A DNA stretch of 28,486 bases from UBA1738 sp045591565 (GTDB lineage: Bacteria > Bacillota > Clostridia > UBA1381): the NCBI GenBank assembly GCA_045591565.1, contig JAZNTB010000060.1, positions 1 to 28,486 of the forward strand, read 5' to 3'. The translations under genes and the position numbers were made by a program. The notes under the pieces were generated by a model. The model made no database searches. It was not told the DNA's origin and saw only the letters and a program-made list of their open reading frames with translations. Position 1 is the stretch's first letter, and each line of letters starts with the position of its first letter. Below, one piece after another: positions 22,646 to 28,486 of the stretch.

Positions 22646-23180
22646 ATGTGTTAATGATTTTGTCGGCTTTTAATATTGCAATCGCAGTTTTTGCGTCGCA
22701 AATTTTGTTTTCCATTACCATATCCGTTAAAACTGTCAAAGGCACTTTTTTTACATCTATAAATTCGCCCGGGTCAAGGTGCTGACCCTTATAGGAGAGA
22801 TTTGTCGCAAGGTAAAGGTGAATTACCTCGCTACAGTATCCGGGAGTGGGGTAATAGTTGCCGATATGAATAAATTCCTCTGCCGTGTATCCGGTTTCCT
22901 CTGAAAGCTCACGCTTTCCGGCAGATAACGGGTCTTCGCCTGCTTCAAGCTTTCCGGCAGGGATTTCAGGAATAATCTCGTCATACGGCTTGCGGTACTG
23001 TTCAACTATTAAAACATCTCCGTTATCATCTACTGCGATAACTCCTACACCGCCATTGTGGAGCACAAGCTCTCGCCCTGCGGTGTTTCCGTCGGGAAGA
23101 AGAACTGTGTCCTCGATGACATGTATAATTCTTCCTTTATATATTTTACGGGTTGATATTGTCTTTTCTGTAAAGTCCAT
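22644..23180 (-). CDS. nudF: NUDIX hydrolase, ADP-ribose pyrophosphatase type
   Basis: This enzyme probably hydrolyses ADP-ribose to AMP and ribose 5-phosphate. The 178 residues contain a complete Nudix box between 76 and 98 (G76, E82, then R90 E91 with E94 E95 and G97), which binds the catalytic metal. An upstream strand VEQYRKP (59-65) and IPEIPAGK (70-77) and the downstream PTPGYCSE loop are typical of the ADP-ribose pyrophosphatase subfamily. ATG 23180 has GGAG ten bases upstream. It is last in the luxS-apt-mtnN-nudF operon, with a seven-base gap after mtnN. Substrate is by family; other nucleoside-diphosphate sugars are possible. Confidence 0.9.
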   Translation of the reverse strand: MDFTEKTISTRKIYKGRIIHVIEDTVLLPDGNTAGRELVLHNGGVGVIAVDDNGDVLIVEQYRKPYDEIIPEIPAGKLEAGEDPLSAGKRELSEETGYTAEEFIHIGNYYPTPGYCSEVIHLYLATNLSYKGQHLDPGEFIDVKKVPLTVLTDMVMENKICDAKTAIAILKADKIINT

Positions 23181-23187
23181 GCTGTAT

Positions 23188-23880
23188 TCACTCCTGTATC
23201 TTTGCTACAAATGTTTTTATAACATTTGTAGAATTTACTGCTGCAAGCTTTGCAAATGTAGGGAAATCCATTTTTGCTCCGTCGTCCGCACCGTCACTCA
23301 TAGCCCGAAGAACGCCGAACGGAATCTTGTTTACATAGCACACATGCCCTATTGCAGCTCCTTCCATTTCGCAGGATTTTGCGCCGAAGGTGTCGGTTAT
23401 GAATTTCTTTTTTTCGCTGCTTGCAACAAACTGGTCGCCTGATGCGATTTTACCTGTCATGCAGACAAGACCAAGGCTTTCGGCGCTTGCCTTTAATACG
23501 GCTGATATTTTTTCATCAGCAGGGATGTCAATAATATTAATATCCGAAAGCAGCCCGAGCGGGTCGCCGAGAGGGGATGTGTCCATATCATGCTGTACAA
23601 CGCTGTCTGCAACAACAATATCGCCGATGGAAAGGGATTTGTCAAGACCGCCGGCAACACCAATATTTATAATCATTTCGGGGGCGAACTTTAAAATCAT
23701 AGCCTCTGCACAAAGTGCGGCAAAAACCTTGCCCACACCGCATTTTGCGATGACAACATCTGTGCCGGAAAGCTTTCCGCAAACAAAGCAGACCCCGCTT
23801 ATATTTTCCTGTCTTTTGTCGGTCAAAAGCGCTTTTATGCTCTCAACCTCAATATCCATTGCTCCGATTATGCCAATCAT
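23188..23880 (-). CDS. mtnN: 5'-methylthioadenosine/S-adenosylhomocysteine nucleosidase
   Basis: MtnN (Pfs) cleaves S-adenosylhomocysteine to adenine and S-ribosylhomocysteine, and methylthioadenosine to adenine and methylthioribose. The 230-residue protein aligns with the E. coli enzyme at the active site: E11 in GAMDIEVE, E173 in SCEMEGAA and D196 in RAMSDGADD match E12, E174 and D197. NIGVAGGLD (72-80) binds the phosphate/nucleoside region. The open frame extends to 23919, but GGAG six bases before ATG 23880 sets the start. It lies between an adenine-type phosphoribosyltransferase and nudF, and downstream of luxS, which uses its product. Confidence 0.95.
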   Translation of the reverse strand: MIGIIGAMDIEVESIKALLTDKRQENISGVCFVCGKLSGTDVVIAKCGVGKVFAALCAEAMILKFAPEMIINIGVAGGLDKSLSIGDIVVADSVVQHDMDTSPLGDPLGLLSDINIIDIPADEKISAVLKASAESLGLVCMTGKIASGDQFVASSEKKKFITDTFGAKSCEMEGAAIGHVCYVNKIPFGVLRAMSDGADDGAKMDFPTFAKLAAVNSTNVIKTFVAKIQE

Positions 23881-23893
23881 AGTCTTCTCCTTT

Positions 23894-24442
23894 TTATAAA
23901 AGCGGAAGTGAATCCACAAAAATTATGTCCTCTCTTTTTGCAGCGTCACCTTCTGCAAAAACAAAAGCTTTTGCGAAGATATTTGCGCCAACCTCGTTCA
24001 ATATGGACTCGATAGCTGCAAGAGAAGAGCCGGTTGATACGACATCGTCAACGATAAGTACATTTTTGCCGCGAAGCTTTGGTATCTGGTTGTTGTCAAG
24101 ATATAAATAGTGCGGATTTTTTGTTGTATATGTGTCAACCGCGCCTTTTGTAACTTCCTTATGGTAAATCTTCTGTTCTTTTCTGAGTATTACCATATCG
24201 CAACCAAGCAGCTCTGCAAGCTGATAAGCGAGTGTGATGCCCTTTGTTTCAGCAGAAAGAACGACATCTATTTTTGAAAGGTCAAGACCCGATTCTGTAA
24301 GCTTAGTAAAAACAGCTGCACTTGCATCGTGTGATAAGTCCTTTGATGACAGCATGTCAAGAACTGCAATGCTGAGTCCCTCTTTGATTTCCACAATCGG
24401 AAGTCCGTATTCCTTGCCATTTAACATAACCTTGTAATCCAT
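23894..24442 (-). CDS. Purine phosphoribosyltransferase, probably adenine-specific
   Basis: This type I phosphoribosyltransferase of 182 residues carries the PRPP-binding signature VLIVDDVVSTGSS (128-140) and the upstream hydrophobic SAETKGITLAYQLA stretch (63-76) seen in adenine and xanthine phosphoribosyltransferases. It would join a free purine base to PRPP to form the nucleotide. Between luxS and mtnN, adenine released by the MtnN nucleosidase is the obvious substrate, so an APRT-like salvage role is inferred; it is not a close copy of canonical apt or xpt. ATG 24442 follows the luxS stop by 11 bases, with AGGAG upstream. Confidence 0.85.
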   Translation of the reverse strand: MDYKVMLNGKEYGLPIVEIKEGLSIAVLDMLSSKDLSHDASAAVFTKLTESGLDLSKIDVVLSAETKGITLAYQLAELLGCDMVILRKEQKIYHKEVTKGAVDTYTTKNPHYLYLDNNQIPKLRGKNVLIVDDVVSTGSSLAAIESILNEVGANIFAKAFVFAEGDAAKREDIIFVDSLPLL

Positions 24443-24453
24443 TTTATTTCTCC

Positions 24454-24906
24454 TTAATAGTATTTATAATCAATTTCTTGCTTTTCTAAAACATCGAGGT
24501 AGCGCACAGCTTCTGCTTTAGCGGTACATAGCTTTAAGAGTCTGTAATTTCCGCACTCGACTTCGGATGCACCGAAAACCTCGCCGCTGTGGTCTATTAT
24601 CTTTTTGCACGCTGATTTTATTTCCTCTAAAACACGATTGTTCTGAGCGTTACGGACAAGAAGATAAAAACCGGTACAGCAACCCATAGGACCAAAATAT
24701 ATAACATCTAAATCGGTGTTTCTTATATATGTTGAAAACATATGCTCAAAGGTATGCATAGTGAGGTTATCCATGTAATCTCCGTTGTTGGGACGGCGGG
24801 TACGCATGTCATAGGTTGTGATGTCTCCGTCTATGCGTGAAATATAAAGTCCTTCGCCGAATTTTGTGTGGTCCACAGAGAAGCTGGCGTTTTTTTGTAT
24901 ATCCAT
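24454..24906 (-). CDS. luxS: S-ribosylhomocysteine lyase LuxS
   Basis: LuxS splits S-ribosylhomocysteine into homocysteine and DPD, the precursor of autoinducer AI-2. The 150-residue protein has the metal ligands H51 and H55 in HTFEHMF with E54, C118 in ECGNY, and the catalytic cysteine in GPMGCCTGFY (C76). A second cysteine (C77) sits where other LuxS proteins usually have arginine or glutamine. It begins the SAH-recycling operon and has its own promoter. Whether the cell uses AI-2 as a signal or only recycles methyl-cycle products cannot be told from this window; no AI-2 receptor is present here. Confidence 0.95.
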   Translation of the reverse strand: MDIQKNASFSVDHTKFGEGLYISRIDGDITTYDMRTRRPNNGDYMDNLTMHTFEHMFSTYIRNTDLDVIYFGPMGCCTGFYLLVRNAQNNRVLEEIKSACKKIIDHSGEVFGASEVECGNYRLLKLCTAKAEAVRYLDVLEKQEIDYKYY

Positions 24907-24938
24907 ATAGGGTGTCCTTTCATACTAAAATATACAAT

Positions 24939-24967
24939 ATTATACCATATATGTGTTAAAATTACAA
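24939..24967 (-). promoter_or_regulatory. Promoter of the luxS operon
   Basis: On the minus strand TTGTAA (24967-24962), 17 bases, TATAAT (24944-24939). The upstream edge of the -10, ATATATGGTATAAT, mirrors the divergent gdpP promoter. Confidence 0.7.
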
Positions 24968-24971
24968 GTAC

Positions 24972-25000
24972 TTGACTATTTAAAATATATATGGTAAAAT
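24972..25000 (+). promoter_or_regulatory. Promoter of gdpP-rplI-dnaB
   Basis: TTGACT (24972-24977), 17 bases, TAAAAT (24995-25000), followed by a leader of about 55 bases. A TATAAT at 25003-25008 is an alternative -10 but lacks a well-spaced -35. Confidence 0.6.
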
Positions 25001-25063
25001 GATATAATAAGTGTAATATGGCGATTTTTCTGATATTTGTAGATAAATTTAAGAGGAGATTGT

Positions 25064-27067
25064 ATGAAAAAGCGTTATGGAGACAAAGCTGAGGCAACTG
25101 TTATAGTCGTACAGGCAGTATTGCTTGTGCTATGCGGAGCGGTCTTGGCTCAAAACAGAGAATATATACTGTCAGCCGTACTTTTCTGTGCCGCAGCGGC
25201 GATTTCGATTTACGGGGTTATAGTAAGCAAACTCACGCGCAAAAAGTTTGGTGAGTATATAAAAATGCTCACTGCTGAAAAAGAGGGGATGTCGGGCGAT
25301 GCCATAAGCAAGTTTCCCTTGCCGATGGCAGTGCTTCGCATAAACGGACAGATAAGCTGGTATAATGACCTGTTTGCCGAAATGTTCGGGTCAAATGACC
25401 TTTATAACATTGTAATCAGTGATGTTATGCCGGAGCTTAAGTGGTCGGAAATATTAAAATCCACAAACGGCATTTATACCTATGCGGGATATAAGGGACA
25501 CCGCTACAATGTTGTCGGGGATATTATAAAAAATTCCGCATCTGGAGCAGATAAGCCTGATTTTTCCGTACTTTTATACTTTATAGATAAAACAGAAACA
25601 GAAGAACTCAGAAAGCGTTATGATAACGAAAGAACCGATATTGCTATTGTAAATATTGATAACTACGACGAGATTTTTCAGAAAATGGACGACTCGGAAT
25701 GCCAACAGACAATGGCTAAGATTAACAAGTATATAAGTGGTTGGGTTTTGGAAAGCAAAGGCTTTATGAAAAAGACCGAGCGTGACAGATATATCGTGCT
25801 TTTTGAACATCAATATTTAAAGGACTATATTCATAGAAAGTTTGATGTTTTAGAAAAGGTAAGAAATCTTGGGGATGCATTAAAAGTGCCTATCACGATA
25901 AGTATAGGTGTCGGTGTGGGCGGTTCACTTTCCGAGAATGACAGCTATGCAAGAGCAGCTCTTGATATGGCACTCGGCAGAGGTGGTGACCAGGCTGCAG
26001 TTAAAGATGCAAGCCAGTATAATTTCTACGGCGGTATAGCCAAGGATTATGAAAAGAGCACAAGAGTTAAAACAAGGTCTTTTGCGGTTGCGCTCAAGGA
26101 CTTCATATCAAATTCGGATAAGGTTATATTTATGGGACATAGTAATGCAGACTATGACTCATTCGGTGCGGCACTCGGACTTCAAAGGGCTGTGCGTACT
26201 TTAGGGAAAGAACCGTATATAGTATTTGATAATTCCCCTGCTGTTGATATGCTTGCCGAGGAAGTAGGTCATATTGAGGAATACAGAGGTATGCTGATTT
26301 CACGGGAAGCGGCGGAAGATTTGATAACAATGAATACTCTTTTGGTGGTGCTCGATACACACCGTCCGTCCATGATGCCGGCAAGTGAGCTTTTGGAGAA
26401 GACAACAAAGGTTGTTTTGATAGACCACCACAGACGAAGCACAGAATTTGTTTCGAATGTTTCGCTTGTTTATCATGAGCCGTATGCATCATCAACCTGT
26501 GAAATGGCGACAGAAATCCTGCAGTATATTGATGATAACAAGAAAATGACAGCCTTTGAGGCAAAGGCACTCTATGTAGGAATATTGATGGACACGAAGA
26601 ACTTCAGCATAAAAACGGGAGTAAGAACCTTTGAATCAGCGTCGTATCTCAGAAGATACGGACTCAATACTCAGGAGGTGCGCCGGTTGTTTAATGTCGG
26701 CAAGGACGAATATGTGCACCGTGCCGATATAATAAAAAATGCCGAGCTTGTGAGTGAAAATATTCTTGTTTCGGTATGTGAGGATGCATATCCTAATATG
26801 AAGGTAATATCGTCTCAGGCGGCAGATGAAATGCTGAATTTAAGCGGAGTAAGAGCGGCATTTGTAATTTATCCTATGGATAATGAGGTATTTGTTTCGG
26901 CACGCTCACTCGGTGATATAAATGTTCAGGTAATTGCTGAAAAGCTTGGTGGCGGCGGCCATGCAACGGTTGCAGGTGCACAGCTTAAGACAAGGGATAC
27001 CGAAGAAGTGTTTGAAAAGCTTCGGGATGCAATTTCGGAGTATGTTGAAGAAAACAGAAAGGATTGA
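25064..27067 (+). CDS. gdpP: Cyclic-di-AMP phosphodiesterase GdpP (DHH family)
   Basis: GdpP is a membrane enzyme that hydrolyses c-di-AMP, a messenger for potassium and wall homeostasis. The 667-residue protein has two N-terminal membrane helices (about 11-29 and 33-55), a PAS-like domain (about 80-170), and a degenerate GGDEF domain (about 190-320) ending ALGRGGDQAAVK. It then has the DHH domain with GHSNADYDSFG (358-368), D431 in VLDTHRP, DHH at 454-456 and D510 in GILMDTKNF, and DHHA1 with GGGGHATVAG (629-638). All metal ligands appear intact. GAGGAG precedes the ATG. It heads a gdpP-rplI-dnaB run, the same order as yybT-rplI-dnaC in Bacillus. Confidence 0.96.
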   Translation: MKKRYGDKAEATVIVVQAVLLVLCGAVLAQNREYILSAVLFCAAAAISIYGVIVSKLTRKKFGEYIKMLTAEKEGMSGDAISKFPLPMAVLRINGQISWYNDLFAEMFGSNDLYNIVISDVMPELKWSEILKSTNGIYTYAGYKGHRYNVVGDIIKNSASGADKPDFSVLLYFIDKTETEELRKRYDNERTDIAIVNIDNYDEIFQKMDDSECQQTMAKINKYISGWVLESKGFMKKTERDRYIVLFEHQYLKDYIHRKFDVLEKVRNLGDALKVPITISIGVGVGGSLSENDSYARAALDMALGRGGDQAAVKDASQYNFYGGIAKDYEKSTRVKTRSFAVALKDFISNSDKVIFMGHSNADYDSFGAALGLQRAVRTLGKEPYIVFDNSPAVDMLAEEVGHIEEYRGMLISREAAEDLITMNTLLVVLDTHRPSMMPASELLEKTTKVVLIDHHRRSTEFVSNVSLVYHEPYASSTCEMATEILQYIDDNKKMTAFEAKALYVGILMDTKNFSIKTGVRTFESASYLRRYGLNTQEVRRLFNVGKDEYVHRADIIKNAELVSENILVSVCEDAYPNMKVISSQAADEMLNLSGVRAAFVIYPMDNEVFVSARSLGDINVQVIAEKLGGGGHATVAGAQLKTRDTEEVFEKLRDAISEYVEENRKD

Positions 27068-27073
27068 TATATA

Positions 27074-27520
27074 ATGAAGGTTATTTTAAATCAGGATATT
27101 AAAGGCAAGGGAAAAAAGGGACAGCTCGTTGAGGTTTCGGACGGTTACGGCAGAAACTATCTTTTGCCTCGCGGACTTGCAAAGGAAGCAAGTAATACCA
27201 ACTTAAATATAATGCATGGTAAAAATGAGGCTGAGGCATATCACCAGAAGGTGGCTTTAGAGGAGGCAGAGGCACTTAAGGCTAAGATGGAAACGCTGGA
27301 AGTTATTTTGAGTGCAAAGGCAGGAGACAACGGCAAGCTTTTCGGCTCAATAACCTCAAAGGATGTTGCAGAGGCTCTTACAATGCAGCACCATATAAAG
27401 CTCGACAAGAAGAAATTTGTAATGCCGGACGGAATAAAGACTTTGGGAACTACAACTGTTGATGTTAAAATACATCAGGGTGTTACAGGAAAGCTTAAGG
27501 TTTTGGTAAAGGAACAGTAA
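27074..27520 (+). CDS. rplI: 50S ribosomal protein L9
   Basis: L9 binds 23S rRNA at the L1-side base of the large subunit and affects reading-frame maintenance. The 148-residue protein begins MKVILNQDIKGKGKKGQLVE and continues with VSDGYGRNYLLPRGLAKEAS, the family signature. A charged helix (about 45-75) connects to a C-terminal domain with GKLFGSITSKDVAEAL (86-101). The length is standard. An AAAGGA site lies at the very end of gdpP, whose stop is only six bases upstream, so the genes are co-transcribed. Confidence 0.98.
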   Translation: MKVILNQDIKGKGKKGQLVEVSDGYGRNYLLPRGLAKEASNTNLNIMHGKNEAEAYHQKVALEEAEALKAKMETLEVILSAKAGDNGKLFGSITSKDVAEALTMQHHIKLDKKKFVMPDGIKTLGTTTVDVKIHQGVTGKLKVLVKEQ

Positions 27521-27552
27521 TTATTTAAAAAAATCGGAAGGGAGGGATTTTC

Positions 27553-28486
27553 ATGGCAGATGTTGAATACGAATTGCCGCATAGTTTGGAGGCGGAAAAG
27601 GCAGTAATCGGCTGTATTCTTCAGGATAGTAAGGCGTTGGCTGCAGCCTTGGAGATTATAACGCCGGATGACTTTTATTTCGATGCAAACCGTGAAATTT
27701 TTGCGGTTTCAATGGAGTTGTTTAATGAAAATACCCCTGTTGATATGGTTACGGTAAGTGACCGCCTTATAAGAAATGATAAGCTTGATGCAGTGGGCGG
27801 AGTACCCTACCTGACTTCGGTTGCGATGAGTATATCAACAACCGAGAATATAACATATTATGCTGAAATAGTAAGGGAAAAGTCTGTTTTAAGAAAGCTG
27901 GCAGGTGCAGGAACTGCAATCGGCGAGCTTGCCTCCCGTCAGGAGGGTGAGGCAGGTCATATTTTAGAGCGTGCCGAGCAGATTATATTTGATATAGCAG
28001 AGGGACAGGACAGAACTGATATTGTTCCGGTATCCGATATTATTATGAGTACATATCAGGATATGGTGGAAAATGCGTCAAATCCAAACAAGCTTACAGG
28101 TATTCCTACAGGCTTTGATGAACTGAACAGACGATGCGGCGGATTTCATGGCGGTGAGTTTATTCTTATTGCAGGAAGACCGGGTATGGGTAAGTCAAGC
28201 TTTGCCGTAAATATTGCAGAGTATCTTTCAATAAACGAGGGAAATACGGTTGCTATTTTCAACCTCGAAATGCCGAAGGAACCTATCTTAAAGAGAATAC
28301 TTTGCTCACAGGCATTGATTGATTCGGGCAAAATCCTGACAGGAAAGTTTGAGGGGGATGACTGGGCAAGGCTCGGCAGAGTTCTCGACAAAATTGCCGC
28401 AGCACCGCTTTATATAGACGATTCTTCTACCGTCACAATATCGGAAATACGCGCAAAGTGCCGAAGACTCAAGCAGACAAAGGGAC
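27553..28486 (+). CDS. dnaB: Replicative DNA helicase DnaB (cut by the window end)
   Basis: The hexameric helicase unwinds DNA at the replication fork. The visible 311 residues include the N-terminal all-alpha domain (about 8-105, LPHSLEAEKAVIGCILQD), a linker, and the RecA-like domain starting TGIPTGFDELN (182-192) with Walker A GRPGMGKSS (208-216) and the EMP stretch after IFNLEMP. The remaining C-terminal part lies beyond the window, so no stop is seen. ATG 27553 has GGAGGG (27541-27546) six bases upstream. It follows rplI by 32 bases. No intein interrupts the Walker A region in the visible part. Confidence 0.96.
   Translation, partial: MADVEYELPHSLEAEKAVIGCILQDSKALAAALEIITPDDFYFDANREIFAVSMELFNENTPVDMVTVSDRLIRNDKLDAVGGVPYLTSVAMSISTTENITYYAEIVREKSVLRKLAGAGTAIGELASRQEGEAGHILERAEQIIFDIAEGQDRTDIVPVSDIIMSTYQDMVENASNPNKLTGIPTGFDELNRRCGGFHGGEFILIAGRPGMGKSSFAVNIAEYLSINEGNTVAIFNLEMPKEPILKRILCSQALIDSGKILTGKFEGDDWARLGRVLDKIAAAPLYIDDSSTVTISEIRAKCRRLKQTKG

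Noticed and set aside
26130..26570. 146-codon minus-strand frame inside gdpP
   Set aside because: It is antisense to the intact DHH domain, with no ribosome site or recognisable features.

Overview
The window reads as chromosomal core sequence from an anaerobic, endospore-forming member of the Clostridia (Bacillota). The evidence is a complete spoIIAA-spoIIAB-sigF operon, Rex, LuxS, GdpP, a glmS ribozyme, a glycine riboswitch, a phosphofructokinase with pyrophosphate-type residues, strong GGAGG ribosome binding sites and frequent GTG/TTG starts. Base composition is moderately AT-rich. No species can be named from the sequence alone. I saw no phage, insertion sequence, CRISPR array, rRNA or tRNA.

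Left arm (1-7300): the window opens inside a cobalamin riboswitch, followed by a duplicated 25-bp hairpin element and a terminator. These precede a two-gene ECF uptake system: a T component, then one polypeptide joining both ATPases to a CbrT-like membrane S region, which fits vitamin B12/corrinoid uptake. A convergent block follows with a CLC transporter of the sycA/CLC-F-like type and a PPi-type phosphofructokinase. The phosphofructokinase gene is divergent from rex, the NADH/NAD+ redox repressor.

Centre (7300-20100, all minus strand): glmS and glmM (amino-sugar/cell-wall precursors) lie behind a consensus promoter and a self-cleaving glmS ribozyme. alsT, an amino acid:cation symporter gene, has a glycine riboswitch and terminator. 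Next is a block transcribed valS, folC, dxs, tlyA, ispE, with a promoter before valS and another before dxs, so the two MEP isoprenoid genes dxs and ispE flank the rRNA methyltransferase gene tlyA.

Right arm (20100-28486): a tandem OB-fold single-stranded-DNA-binding-like gene runs into spoIIAA-spoIIAB-sigF. A small unassigned gene converges on sigF. A minus-strand operon luxS, apt-like, mtnN, nudF forms an S-adenosylhomocysteine recycling set: MtnN releases adenine and S-ribosylhomocysteine, LuxS recovers homocysteine (and the AI-2 precursor), and the phosphoribosyltransferase could salvage the adenine. Divergent from it lies gdpP-rplI-dnaB (c-di-AMP hydrolysis, ribosomal protein L9, replicative helicase), with dnaB cut by the window end.

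Most of the window is conserved housekeeping DNA. The parts most worth a second look are the A1-A2-S fused ECF protein with extra membrane helices, the duplicated hairpin between the B12 aptamer and its terminator, the CLC-F-like transporter beside the PPi-type phosphofructokinase, and the small gene antisense to the 3' end of the sigF transcript.
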